NCBI GenBank assembly: GCA_947498935.1 | Contig: CANMMM010000005.1 | Location: 124,001 to 188,000 of the forward strand | Direction of reading: 5' to 3' | Length of the DNA: 64,000 nt | From: an uncultured Aquimarina sp. | GTDB lineage: Bacteria > Bacteroidota > Bacteroidia > Flavobacteriales > Flavobacteriaceae | In this document: positions 53,700 through 62,550 of the stretch, piece after piece | Layout: each line of letters starts with the position of its first letter | Position numbering within the stretch: the stretch's first letter is position 1 | The notes under the pieces: generated by a model | What the model saw: the letters and a program-made list of their open reading frames with translations, nothing else | Told to the model about the DNA's origin: nothing | The model's database searches: none | Program-made: the position numbers and the translations under genes

Positions 53700-53860
53700 G
53701 AAGTGACTTAGACTTTTTGCAATTTGTTATAAAAACGATCTTTTACACCCAAGTTTAGCATTTTTTGGGTTCCGTACCGCTACTATACAGCAAAAAATCA
53801 CTGTATTTGATCACAAGATCTTGCGATGTTCGCTGAAATCAAAAAAGCTCAAACCACTTT
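53700..53860 (+). repeat. Family B MITE-like element, copy B5 (full length, 161 bp)
   Basis: Starts gaagtgactt, ends aaaccacttt. Same orientation and length as B2, with ttataaaaacgatctttt, gttccgtaccgctactat, tttgatcacaagatctt and ttcgctgaaatcaaaaaa. More diverged than B2 or B3. Located in the 420-bp gap between the PfkB and RNase H genes; the rest of that gap holds nothing recognised. Confidence 0.87.
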
Positions 53861-54017
53861 ACTAACAATAACTAAGACGAAATATCTTTATGAGCATTTT
53901 TTATACATTATAATGTAGACTTCAACAACCATGAATTATATAAGGAGTATCAAAAATCAGGAACCTCGTATGCACAATAATGAATATCTGACTTTAAGAT
54001 CAGTGTAACACTTAGGC

Positions 54018-54653
54018 TTACTTTCTTCCAAAATCTGCTGGAATTTCACCCCATGCTTTGGTTTCCCATTTTACAATACTAGTCGTATAGGTGTTGGTTT
54101 TTAACCAATGAATAGCTCTATCTACCAATACAAACATAGGAGCATTCGTAGCATTGCGTTGTAGCTTTGTTTTGCATGTTTTTTGTCGAATCCACCCCAT
54201 TGCAATTCTAGAATCTGTGTATAGAATACGATCACTCTTTTGTTGCTTTAGGTAGGCTAGCCCATGCACTAATGCCAAAAACTCTCCTATATTATTAGTC
54301 CCTTGTGGAAAAGGACCTTGATGAAATAATTGCGCCCCTGTCTGTGTATCGACTCCTCTGTATTCCATCACCCCAGGATTACCACTAGAAGCAGCATCTA
54401 CAGCTATAGAGTATAAATTCGGTTCTCCGATAGTGGATAATTCAGCAGCTGTAAGTGCAGTTTTTTTTGTACTCGTTCCTTTATAATCTTCATATACACC
54501 TTTATAAGCTTCCTTTGCTAATTCAAATGAGGTAAAAGACTTATATTTTGCCCCAGAATATCCATGAATAGCTGCCTTACAATCATCCCATTTGGTATAA
54601 ATACCTGGGCGTTTTCCTTCCCATACTACATAAAACTTTTCTTTTTTGCCCAT
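54018..54653 (-). CDS. rnhA: Ribonuclease H with viroplasmin domain
   Basis: 211 residues. The N-terminal viroplasmin/RNase H1 hybrid-binding domain (KFYVVWEGKRPGIYTKWDDCKAAIHGYSGAKYKSF, to about 50) is like that of eukaryotic RNase H1. The catalytic domain begins near 80: Asp in IAVDAASSGNPG, Glu in NNIGEFLALVHGL, Asp in ILYTDSRIAMGW and the final Asp in PADFGRK. All four acidic residues are present. It removes RNA from RNA-DNA hybrids. It lies 17 nt after purN on the same strand. Confidence 0.94.
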   Translation of the reverse strand: MGKKEKFYVVWEGKRPGIYTKWDDCKAAIHGYSGAKYKSFTSFELAKEAYKGVYEDYKGTSTKKTALTAAELSTIGEPNLYSIAVDAASSGNPGVMEYRGVDTQTGAQLFHQGPFPQGTNNIGEFLALVHGLAYLKQQKSDRILYTDSRIAMGWIRQKTCKTKLQRNATNAPMFVLVDRAIHWLKTNTYTTSIVKWETKAWGEIPADFGRK

Positions 54654-54670
54654 ACTGATGTTCTTTTTGG

Positions 54671-55255
54671 CTATGATTTTTGGGCTTTTTCTGGAAATAA
54701 TAACGTCTCGATCACTACAGGAAAATGTGCGTACTCTAACTGATGAACTGCTTTTGCTACATCATCTGCCGTAAAATGTGCTTCGACTGGTGTACTGGCC
54801 TGAAAAATAATAGCCCCCTCATCATACGCTTCATTTACATAATGAATCGTAATTCCTGTTTCTTTTTCTTTATGCGCTATCACAGCTTCGTGTACATGCT
54901 GTCCATACATTCCTTTTCCACCATATTTAGGTAATAAAGCTGGATGTATATTCACTACTTTATTCGGAAAGGCATCAATAATTTTTTCAGGGAACTTCCA
55001 TAAAAAACCAGCTAAGACAATAATATCTGGTGCAGCATCTCGGAGAATATTCAATACTTCATTCGTTTCATAAAAGGAAGTTCTATCGAAATGTAATGCA
55101 GGTACTCCTAACGTATGTGCTCGCTGCAGTACTTTTGCCCTCAGCTTATTAGAAAACACATACACTACCTCAGCATTTTTTTGTGTTTGAAAATACTTGA
55201 TGATATTGGCTGCATTGGTACCAGATCCAGAAGCAAAAATGACAATACGTTTCAT
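54671..55255 (-). CDS. purN: Phosphoribosylglycinamide formyltransferase
   Basis: 194 residues; transfers formyl from 10-formyl-THF to GAR in purine synthesis. Seen: IVIFASGSGTNAANIIKYF (phosphate loop), VLAGFLWKFPEKIIDAFPNKVVNIHPALLPKYGGKGMYG (catalytic Asn and His) and ETGITIHYVNEAYDEGAIIFQ (catalytic Asp in the family position). Normal length. Divergent from acpP; precedes the RNase H gene by 17 nt. Confidence 0.96.
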   Translation of the reverse strand: MKRIVIFASGSGTNAANIIKYFQTQKNAEVVYVFSNKLRAKVLQRAHTLGVPALHFDRTSFYETNEVLNILRDAAPDIIVLAGFLWKFPEKIIDAFPNKVVNIHPALLPKYGGKGMYGQHVHEAVIAHKEKETGITIHYVNEAYDEGAIIFQASTPVEAHFTADDVAKAVHQLEYAHFPVVIETLLFPEKAQKS

Positions 55256-55373
55256 AATGGTCTTTTAATGTATCAGTTATTGAGTGCAAAAAAAATAATT
55301 ATTATTCATTTTAAAGGAGCAAAAACACAATACTTCGCTATATTTGATAAAATGCAGACACATTTTTATGGGA

Positions 55374-55407
55374 TTGTGGGGTTTTAAAATAAAGTTTTTT
55401 ATTTTTG
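55374..55407 (+). promoter_or_regulatory. Promoter of the acpP-fabF-rnc operon
   Basis: TTG at 55374-55376, a spacer of 23 bp and TATTTTTG at 55400-55407 fit the flavobacterial consensus, at the long end of the spacing range. The box lies about 30 nt upstream of the acpP start. Confidence 0.55.
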
Positions 55408-55438
55408 CCACCTAATTTAAAAATTAAAATTAAACATT

Positions 55439-55672
55439 ATGTCAGACATTGCATCAAGAGTAAAAGCGATAATCGTTGACAAATTAGGAGTAGACGAAAA
55501 TGAAGTTGTTACAGAAGCAAGCTTCACAAACGACTTAGGCGCTGATTCATTAGACACTGTAGAATTGATCATGGAATTCGAAAAAGAATTCGATATTCAA
55601 ATTCCAGACGATCAGGCAGAGAACATTGCAACAGTTGGTCAAGCAATATCTTATATTGAAGACGCAAAGTAA
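55439..55672 (+). CDS. acpP: Acyl carrier protein
   Basis: 77 residues, highly acidic, four-helix ACP. Phosphopantetheine attaches to Ser in [19 protein letters not shown]. Carries acyl chains in type II fatty-acid synthesis. Start [17 protein letters not shown] is canonical, and the gene lies directly upstream of fabF (21 nt), the usual pairing. Confidence 0.98.
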   Translation: MSDIASRVKAIIVDKLGVDENEVVTEASFTNDLGADSLDTVELIMEFEKEFDIQIPDDQAENIATVGQAISYIEDAK

Positions 55673-55693
55673 GTAATAACTTTACGAAATTAT

Positions 55694-56947
55694 ATGAATC
55701 TTAAGCGAGTTGTAGTCACAGGACTAGGTGCATTGACACCAATCGGTAACAATATCGAGGAATATTGGGAATCGTTAGTAAACGGTAAGAGCGGTTGTGC
55801 GCCTACTACTTATTTCGATACCGAACATTTCAAGACTAAATTTGCTTGCGAACTCAAGAACTATAATCCTACCGACTATTTCGATAGAAAAGAAGCACGT
55901 AAACTCGATAAATTTGCACAATATGCCATTGTTTCTTCAGAAGAAGCAATTAAAGATGCTGCTATCAACTTAGATGAAGTTGATAAATTTAGAGTAGGTG
56001 TTATCTGGGGTGCAGGAATTGGAGGAATAGAAACGTTTCAACAAGAGGTTATGGGCTATACCAATGGGAATGGCACGCCTCGATTTAATCCTTTCTTTAT
56101 TCCTAAAATGATTGCCGATATTGCTCCAGGGCATATTTCTATTAGAAATGGTTTTATGGGACCTAACTACACTACTGTATCTGCCTGCGCATCTTCTGCT
56201 AACGCGATGATCGATGCACTAAATTACATCCGATTAGGACATTGTGATGTGATTATTACAGGTGGTAGTGAAGCTGCGGTAACGATCGCAGGTATGGGAG
56301 GGTTTAATGCCATGCATGCCTTATCTACAAGAAATGATAGTCCAGAAACTGCCTCTAGACCCTTTGACGCTACCAGAGATGGTTTTGTCCTTGGAGAAGG
56401 TAGTGGTGCACTCATTCTTGAAGAATATGAACATGCAAAAGCAAGAGGCGCAAAAATCTACGCAGAAGTGGTAGGTGGCGGAATGTCTAGTGACGCATAT
56501 CACATGACTGCTCCGCATCCAGACGGAATAGGAGTAGAACGTGTAATGCTTAATTGTTTAAGAGACGCGGGTGTAGCTCCTGAAAAAGTAGATGCAATCA
56601 ATACACACGGAACTTCAACTCCACTAGGAGATGTAGCCGAATTGAAAGCAATTACTAGTGTTTTTGGAGATCATGCACCTTCAATCAATATCAATTCTAC
56701 GAAATCGATGACAGGACATTTATTAGGTGCTGCGGGTGCGATAGAAGCGATTGCTTCTATTCTAGCTATGCAACACAGTACAGTGCCTCCAACAATCAAC
56801 CACACTACTGTGGATGAAAATATCGATCCAGCATTGAATTTGACTCTAAACAAGGCTCAGAAACGAGAAATTAAGTATGCGATGAGCAACACTTTCGGAT
56901 TCGGAGGTCACAACGCTTGTGTATTATTCAAAAAATTAGACGAATAA
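55694..56947 (+). CDS. fabF: Beta-ketoacyl-ACP synthase II
   Basis: 417 residues; condenses acyl-ACP with malonyl-ACP. The catalytic Cys165 is in TVSACASSANAM, and the His residues are in AINTHGTSTPLGD and SMTGHLLGAAGAIEA, completing the Cys-His-His triad. C-terminal NTFGFGGHNACVLF is the family gatekeeper/GFGG loop. Follows acpP by 21 nt and precedes rnc by 2 nt. Confidence 0.98.
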   Translation: MNLKRVVVTGLGALTPIGNNIEEYWESLVNGKSGCAPTTYFDTEHFKTKFACELKNYNPTDYFDRKEARKLDKFAQYAIVSSEEAIKDAAINLDEVDKFRVGVIWGAGIGGIETFQQEVMGYTNGNGTPRFNPFFIPKMIADIAPGHISIRNGFMGPNYTTVSACASSANAMIDALNYIRLGHCDVIITGGSEAAVTIAGMGGFNAMHALSTRNDSPETASRPFDATRDGFVLGEGSGALILEEYEHAKARGAKIYAEVVGGGMSSDAYHMTAPHPDGIGVERVMLNCLRDAGVAPEKVDAINTHGTSTPLGDVAELKAITSVFGDHAPSININSTKSMTGHLLGAAGAIEAIASILAMQHSTVPPTINHTTVDENIDPALNLTLNKAQKREIKYAMSNTFGFGGHNACVLFKKLDE

Positions 56948-56949
56948 TA

Positions 56950-57690
56950 ATGAACACTATTATTCGCAACATATTAAATTCCCGCTCTGAAAAGAACGGG
57001 AATTTTTTTTCCAAAATTCAAAAAATCCTGGGTTTTAAGCCAAAAAGCATTAAACCCTACGAGAAAGCATTTACCCATAGATCCCTGAATATCAAGGACA
57101 AAAAAGGAAATGCTGTCAATTATGAGCGCCTAGAGTTTTTAGGCGATGCCATGCTCAGTAGTGTTATTGCCGCACACTTATTTAAAAAAGTTCCAGAAGG
57201 AAATGAAGGGTATCTAACCAAAATGCGTGCTAAAATTGTAAGTAGAAAACACCTCAATGAACTCGGCAAAGACCTTAAACTAATTGATTTAGTACGCAGT
57301 AACATCCCTAAAACACAATTTGGCATCAACATACATGGCAATCTTTTCGAAGCACTTATAGGCGCCATTTATTTGGATCGTGGTTTTCCCTATTGCGAAC
57401 GCTTTATACACGAAGCCGTAATTAACCCCTATGTAGACATAGAAAGTTTAGAAGGACAAGTCATTAGCTACAAAAGCTTATTGATCGAATGGTGTCAAAA
57501 AGAAAAGAATAACTTTAAATACGAAATCTACGAAGATACTGGTAGAGATGAAATGAAACACTTTGCTGTAAAATTATGGATTGATGAAAAAGTGATTGCC
57601 AAAGCAAGAGCCACCTCTAAGAAAAAAGCGGAAGAAAAAGCATCAAAACGTGCTTATTTTGCATTGCAATCTAAAATCAATACTCCGTAA
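56950..57690 (+). CDS. rnc: Ribonuclease III
   Basis: 246 residues from the ATG at 56950, only 2 nt after the fabF stop; the frame to 56917 lies within fabF and is rejected. Seen: the RNase III signature NYERLEFLGDAMLSSVIAAHLF (catalytic Glu/Asp), FEALIGAIYLDRGF (second acidic site) and a C-terminal dsRNA-binding domain (YKSLLIEWCQKEKNNFKYEIYEDTG, KKKAEEKASKRAYFAL). It processes rRNA precursors and structured RNAs. acpP-fabF-rnc is a widely kept order. Confidence 0.97.
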   Translation: MNTIIRNILNSRSEKNGNFFSKIQKILGFKPKSIKPYEKAFTHRSLNIKDKKGNAVNYERLEFLGDAMLSSVIAAHLFKKVPEGNEGYLTKMRAKIVSRKHLNELGKDLKLIDLVRSNIPKTQFGINIHGNLFEALIGAIYLDRGFPYCERFIHEAVINPYVDIESLEGQVISYKSLLIEWCQKEKNNFKYEIYEDTGRDEMKHFAVKLWIDEKVIAKARATSKKKAEEKASKRAYFALQSKINTP

Positions 57691-57890
57691 TAAACAGTAA
57701 TACATTGCTCATAAGCAAGCAATAAGACTAACAATATGATAAAAAAATAATGGTTTTTTTACCATATTAATGATGCCTAAAAAAAGATACTAACTCAATC
57801 GTTTTCGTGAAATATCTTTATGGTTTATTAAACAGCTGCGGGGATTTTATTTGTATATTTCCTCGCTGTAACAGAAAAACAACGATTTTC

Positions 57891-58385
57891 GTGGGAACAC
57901 AGAAACTAGTTTTGGATGCCTTTATGGAGGACACGTATGAGCTTATAGCGATACATTGTTCATTAGCACCCTATAAATTAGCATTTTTGTTAAATAAACA
58001 CGTAAATCTTCGTCTTTCTAGAACCAAAAAGGATATTAATTTTAAATTTGATACGATAGCTGCTTGTTTTCCGTTATTTCGATATGATGATTATTTAAAA
58101 TATCATACATATAGTCTTTTAGGAAATAAATACACAGCATCAATAACGTATCATGTTACGGATGAAACAAATTTGTTTACCGCAGATGTAGAGAACGTTT
58201 CTGTAACCAAGTATTTGATACCAGAATTAAAGAATGTGGACTATTTTCTTAAAATTGAAACTGAAACTGCTATACGCACTGCCGCTACATTAACGGTATC
58301 TTTATTAGAGATTCCTCAAATCATGACAGCTTACACCGTAAACTACACCCAACTTAAATCAAAGAACAACTTAATATTAGAATAA
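57891..58385 (+). CDS. IPExxxVDY family protein
   Basis: 164 residues from a GTG at 57891. The family-naming motif is seen as LIPELKNVDYFLKIE in the C-terminal half. The N-terminus QKLVLDAF followed by EDTYELIAIHCSLAPYKLAFLLNKH is typical of this flavobacterial family. The longest frame starts at 57807, but the added residues are Cys-rich and unlike the family; starting at the first internal ATG (57924) would cut off the conserved KLVLD segment. So GTG is preferred. Function unknown; no signal peptide. It shares a TAATG stop/start with pyk, so the two are translationally coupled. Confidence 0.85.
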   Translation: MGTQKLVLDAFMEDTYELIAIHCSLAPYKLAFLLNKHVNLRLSRTKKDINFKFDTIAACFPLFRYDDYLKYHTYSLLGNKYTASITYHVTDETNLFTADVENVSVTKYLIPELKNVDYFLKIETETAIRTAATLTVSLLEIPQIMTAYTVNYTQLKSKNNLILE

Positions 58386-59812
58386 TGCCTAAACGTAAAA
58401 AGACTAAGATAGTGGCTACCCTCGGTCCTGCCACTAGCACGAAAGAAGTACTGAAAAAAATGCTCGATGCAGGCGTAAATGTTTTTAGAATAAACTTTTC
58501 TCATGCCGATTACGAAGATGTAAAAGAGCGCGTAAACATCATTCGCGACCTGAATGAAGAGCACCAATATAATGCAGCGATATTAGCAGATTTACAAGGC
58601 CCTAAACTAAGGGTAGGCGTTATGCAAAATGATATTGTTGTAAATGATGGTGATACAATTAATTTTGTAACTGGAGAACCATTCGAAGGTAATGCTGATA
58701 AAGTGTACATGAACTACGCAAGTTTCCCAAAGGATGTAAAAGCTGGTGAACGTATCTTACTAGATGACGGAAAACTTATTTTTGAAGTAGTAGGTACGAA
58801 TGGTAGCGATACTGTAGAAGCAAAAGTAGTACAAGGAGGTCCTCTAAAATCCAAAAAAGGAGTAAACCTACCCAATACAGCTATCTCACTCCCTGCACTT
58901 ACAGAAAAAGATATAAAAGATGCAATTTTTGCATGTAGCTTACAAGTAGATTGGATTGCACTGTCTTTTGTGCGAAATGCACAAGACCTTATGGAACTCC
59001 AAGACTTGATTAAGGAGCATAGTGAATATAAAATTCCTATTGTGGCTAAAATAGAAAAGCCAGAAGGAGTAGAAAATATCGATAAGATCGTAGCCTATTG
59101 CGATGGATTAATGGTTGCTAGAGGTGATCTAGGAGTAGAGATTCCTGCACACGAGGTACCTCTTATCCAAAAAGAGCTTGTACTAAAAGCGAAGAAAGCA
59201 AGAATACCAGTAATCATTGCTACACAAATGATGGAGACTATGATCGATAGCCTTACTCCTACTCGTGCAGAGGTAAATGATGTGGCTAATTCTGTGATGG
59301 ATGGTGCAGATGCAGTAATGCTATCTGGCGAAACTTCTGTAGGTAAATATCCTGTACAAGTAATCGAAACAATGGCTAAAATTGTATCAAGTGTAGAAGA
59401 CTCTGAGTTGATCAAAGTACCTCAAAGCCCACCGCATATTAGAACAAATCGTTTTATCACCAAGTCTATCTGCTATCATGCAGCGCATATGGCTAATGAT
59501 ATCGAAGCGAAAGCTATCTGTACATTAACTAATAGTGGTTATACTGCTTTTCAAATTTCTGCATGGAGACCTGGAGCGCATATATTAGTATTTACTAGTA
59601 ACAAACGTATTTTAGCGCAACTTAACTTATTGTGGGGAGTAAAAGCATTTTACTACGATAAATACGTAAGCACAGATGAAACTGTAGCTGATGTAAACAA
59701 ACTAGCTACGGAACGTGGTTTTGTAGAAAAAGGAGATATGCTTATTAACCTTGCTGCAATGCCTGTAGCAGAAAAAGGAATGGTAAACACCTTACGTGTT
59801 TCACAGATATAA
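58385..59812 (+). CDS. pyk: Pyruvate kinase
   Basis: 475 residues; phosphoenolpyruvate plus ADP to pyruvate plus ATP, last glycolytic step. Seen: TKIVATLGPATST, VFRINFSHADYED (substrate Asn/Arg), ADLQGPKLRVG, the catalytic Lys/Glu region IPIVAKIEKPEGVENID, GLMVARGDLGVEIPAHEVPLIQK, and VANSVMDGADAVMLSGETSVGKYP. The C-terminal allosteric domain is present. Overlaps the IPExxxVDY gene stop by 1 nt. A strong terminator follows at 59836. Confidence 0.98.
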   Translation: MPKRKKTKIVATLGPATSTKEVLKKMLDAGVNVFRINFSHADYEDVKERVNIIRDLNEEHQYNAAILADLQGPKLRVGVMQNDIVVNDGDTINFVTGEPFEGNADKVYMNYASFPKDVKAGERILLDDGKLIFEVVGTNGSDTVEAKVVQGGPLKSKKGVNLPNTAISLPALTEKDIKDAIFACSLQVDWIALSFVRNAQDLMELQDLIKEHSEYKIPIVAKIEKPEGVENIDKIVAYCDGLMVARGDLGVEIPAHEVPLIQKELVLKAKKARIPVIIATQMMETMIDSLTPTRAEVNDVANSVMDGADAVMLSGETSVGKYPVQVIETMAKIVSSVEDSELIKVPQSPPHIRTNRFITKSICYHAAHMANDIEAKAICTLTNSGYTAFQISAWRPGAHILVFTSNKRILAQLNLLWGVKAFYYDKYVSTDETVADVNKLATERGFVEKGDMLINLAAMPVAEKGMVNTLRVSQI

Positions 59813-59835
59813 GCAAACTACATCTGAAATGAAAT

Positions 59836-59873
59836 AAAAAACCCCTCTCATATTATTTGAGAGGGGTTTTTTT
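59836..59873 (+). terminator. Rho-independent terminator of pyk
   Basis: Stem aaaacccctctca / tgagaggggtttt with a 7-nt loop and seven T residues, 24 nt after the pyk stop. Confidence 0.9.
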
Positions 59874-60060
59874 ATGGAATTTAGCAAACTCATAAAAAAC
59901 TTTTTTTGGTTCTTTAGCTGCCTCCTTTTTTCTAAAAATTTACAATTCCTCTTTTTAGAAAAGAAATTCGTGGCATACTTTTTGGAATCTTCAAATTAAA
60001 TTGGTTATTTTAAAGAAGTTTTTAAGATAACTTTAATACTAAAAATATTTTTATTCCGTT

Positions 60061-60092
60061 TTGGAATACGTGAAATCAAATACGTAGTTTTG
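60061..60092 (+). promoter_or_regulatory. Promoter of the small exported protein gene
   Basis: TTG at 60061-60063 (within tttTTG), a spacer of 21 bp and TAGTTTTG at 60085-60092 match the flavobacterial consensus. The box ends 28 nt before the start codon. Confidence 0.65.
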
Positions 60093-60120
60093 ATACTAAT
60101 TTCTATAACACCCAAATATT

Positions 60121-60525
60121 ATGAAAAAATTATTTCTACTTCTATTTACGGTTAGTGCTAGCTTTTCAGTACAAGCACAAGAAGACTGGACTAAACTAAA
60201 CGATATTTTTACTCAGGTATACAGTTTAGCTAGTGACTTAAATGACCAGACAGAAAAAGTAACAGCCCAAGGAAATGTAATCTCTATCATTACAGGAAAA
60301 GGAACTGTATCAGTAGAAAGAAAATTAGATCCTAAAAAAGCTAAAGATTTAAAACACTACAAGTATAGCCTATTGACTTCTGCAGGAAAAGTAGTCGTAT
60401 TAGATAAGATGAACGCTGAGCGTGTTATCGAGACTTTCCAAACAAAACTCCTAAAGTTAAAAGAAGAGCTAAGAGTGAATCAGGATGCAGATGTAGAAAA
60501 CATTTTGAACAGCTTATTCCAATAG
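60121..60525 (+). CDS. Small exported protein of unknown function
   Basis: 134 residues. Signal peptide MKKLFLLLFTVSASFSVQAQ, then a mature part of about 114 residues rich in Lys, Asp and Thr, with a helical start (DWTKLNDIFTQVYSLASDLND), a Gly/Thr segment (ISIITGKGTVSVERKLDPKK) and a helical end (AERVIETFQTKLLKLKEELRV). Periplasmic location is expected. No family recognised. It is monocistronic, with its own promoter (60061-60092) and a strong shared terminator (60541-60584). Confidence 0.75.
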   Translation: MKKLFLLLFTVSASFSVQAQEDWTKLNDIFTQVYSLASDLNDQTEKVTAQGNVISIITGKGTVSVERKLDPKKAKDLKHYKYSLLTSAGKVVVLDKMNAERVIETFQTKLLKLKEELRVNQDADVENILNSLFQ

Positions 60526-60540
60526 TCTAAAAGACATAAC

Positions 60541-60584
60541 AGCATAAAAAAGAGCGGTCAAAAATGACCGCTCTTTTTTATGCT
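60541..60584. terminator. Bidirectional terminator with perfect 20-bp stem
   Basis: Arms agcataaaaaagagcggtca and its exact reverse complement around an aaaa loop. The stem contains A and T runs on both sides, so it can end transcripts from the small exported gene (+) and the OmpA-like lipoprotein gene (-). Confidence 0.9.
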
Positions 60585-60687
60585 GCTCATTGAACATCTT
60601 AACTTTTTCTTTTCCCTAAAAAATACCTTATCCAGTCAAATTTCCTCTCATTTTCGGTCAAAAACAAAAAGTCAAGATCAGTTCATT

Positions 60688-61647
60688 TTATATTTCATTG
60701 AGCAGTTTCGAAATTTGATCCAGTTTTGGAGTCAAAATCACTTCTATTCTTCTATTTTTTGCCTTTCCTGTAGCAGTTTCGTTAGTAGCAATAGGTAAGT
60801 ATTCTCCTCTCCCTGCTGCTGTAAGGTTTTGTGCATCTATATTTTTATTTTCTAGTAATAAATGTACAATAGCAGTAGCACGCTTCGTCGATAAATCCCA
60901 ATTGCCTTTTAATTGTCCATTACCCGTATAAGGTACATTATCTGTATGTCCTTCAATCAATACAGCGATGTCATTATTTTCTGCTAACACAGTTCCTAAT
61001 TGTTGTACCGCTTGTTTTCCTTGTGTACCTACAGCCCAACTTCCAGAACTAAATAACAATTTATTTTCCATAGAAATGTAGACTTTGCCATTGCGTTCTT
61101 CTACCGTAAGTCCTTTACCTTCAAAATTTCGCAGTGCTTTAGAAATTGCCGTTTTCAGTGATTGCATTTTGGCATCTTTGGCTGCAATCAAGCTTTCTAA
61201 TTCATCTACTCTTGCGGAACGTGCAGACAAGTCTTTCTGTAATTGATCCAATCGACTACGCTCTTCAAACAATGCTTTTTCCTTAACCTCTAACTCTGCT
61301 AGCAATTCTCTATTCTTCTGACTATTACTAGCGATGGCCGCAGAACTATTTTTTTCGAGTGCATCATACGAACTTTTTAAATTTTCGTAATTCTTTACTG
61401 TTGCATCATACTGAGATTGCAATTCCTTTTTTTCTGCTCGTAATGTATTAAACGCATCATTTAATTGCTGTACCCCTAATTCACAAGCATCACTTGTTTT
61501 TTTTAAGTCTTTATACTCATCTCTCAACTTGCGATTTTCGCGCTTTAAACGTGCATATTTGCTTTCTAATTCCTTGTGTACTTTAGACGATACACACGAG
61601 GTAGCTAGTACCCCTGCAATGGCAAGTAATGTAATTCTTTGTATCAT
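60688..61647 (-). CDS. OmpA-like lipoprotein with coiled coil
   Basis: 319 residues. Lipobox GVLATSC gives a lipid-bearing Cys18. A long helical coiled coil follows (about 25-170, rich in Lys, Glu and Leu). The C-terminal OmpA/MotB domain (about 195-310) has SSGSWAVGTQGKQAVQQL, VLIEGHTDNVPYTG, LSTKRATAIVHLLLE, AAGRGEYLPIATN and AKNRRIEVIL. It presumably anchors the outer membrane to peptidoglycan through a periplasm-spanning rod. Convergent with the small exported gene, sharing a terminator. Confidence 0.93.
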   Translation of the reverse strand: MIQRITLLAIAGVLATSCVSSKVHKELESKYARLKRENRKLRDEYKDLKKTSDACELGVQQLNDAFNTLRAEKKELQSQYDATVKNYENLKSSYDALEKNSSAAIASNSQKNRELLAELEVKEKALFEERSRLDQLQKDLSARSARVDELESLIAAKDAKMQSLKTAISKALRNFEGKGLTVEERNGKVYISMENKLLFSSGSWAVGTQGKQAVQQLGTVLAENNDIAVLIEGHTDNVPYTGNGQLKGNWDLSTKRATAIVHLLLENKNIDAQNLTAAGRGEYLPIATNETATGKAKNRRIEVILTPKLDQISKLLNEI

Positions 61648-61719
61648 AAATTTTTGAATTATTAATAAGGTAGTGCTATAGTACTTTACGTCTTCTATAA
61701 GTAAGCTACTGGTATTTTT

Positions 61720-62484
61720 TTACACTGCTAGTTCTACTAAAATAGGACAATGATCACTGTGTTTTGCTTCAGATAATATCAAGGCTCTTTTTAAAACATC
61801 TTCTAGAGGAGTAGCCACCATGGCATAGTCTAATCGCCAGCCTTTGTTATTGGTTCTAGCATTGGCTCTGTAACTCCACCAAGAATACTGATCAGGCGCT
61901 GTATTAAAATGCCTAAAAGAATCGATAAAACCACTATCCATAAAATTACCAATCCATTCGCGCTCCTCTGGTAGAAAACCTGATACATTTTTATTACGCA
62001 CAGGGTCATGAATATCGATGGCTTGATGACAAATATTGTAATCACCACAGATCACTAGATTCGGATGTGTTTGTTTCAATTCATTGATATATGCCTGAAA
62101 ATCGTCCATATATTGAAGCTTATGTGCAATTCTATCTACATTCGTACCACTAGGTAAGTATAGACTCATAATAGACACCCCATCAAAATCTACACGTATA
62201 TTACGCCCTTCTTGATCCATATAGTCAATTCCTGTACCATACTCGACATGATTAGGTTCTTGTTTCGCTAAAATAGCCACACTACTATACCCTTTTTTCT
62301 GCGCACTAAACCAATAAGTATATGGATACCCTGCTTCTTCAAAAACAGTAAGGTCTAATTGTTCTTTATGTGCTTTGGTTTCTTGTAAGCAGATAACATC
62401 TGGGTCAGCTTGTTGTAACCAAGTTATAAAATCTTTTTTCAGCGCTGCTCGGATGCCATTTACATTGTAGGATATGATTTTCAC
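61720..62484 (-). CDS. xth: Exodeoxyribonuclease III (AP endonuclease, Xth family)
   Basis: 254 residues; cuts at abasic sites and degrades DNA from 3' ends in base excision repair. Seen: MKIISYNVNGIRAALKKDF (Asn), DPDVICLQETKAHKEQ (metal Glu), SLYLPSG, LVICGDYNICHQAIDIHDP (Asp/Asn), WRLDYAMVATPL and SDHCPILVEL (catalytic Asp-His). All EEP-family motifs are present and the length is normal. Confidence 0.97.
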   Translation of the reverse strand: MKIISYNVNGIRAALKKDFITWLQQADPDVICLQETKAHKEQLDLTVFEEAGYPYTYWFSAQKKGYSSVAILAKQEPNHVEYGTGIDYMDQEGRNIRVDFDGVSIMSLYLPSGTNVDRIAHKLQYMDDFQAYINELKQTHPNLVICGDYNICHQAIDIHDPVRNKNVSGFLPEEREWIGNFMDSGFIDSFRHFNTAPDQYSWWSYRANARTNNKGWRLDYAMVATPLEDVLKRALILSEAKHSDHCPILVELAV

Positions 62485-62550
62485 ACGGATCTTTTTTTAA
62501 TATGTTGATAAATGCTTCAAATAGTAACACACACAATATAGCTGCGATAG

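Noticed and set aside
1273-53860. Dispersed repeats considered as a CRISPR array or IS remnants
   Set aside because: Copies are kilobases apart with no spacer regularity and no cas or transposase gene. They are interspersed elements.
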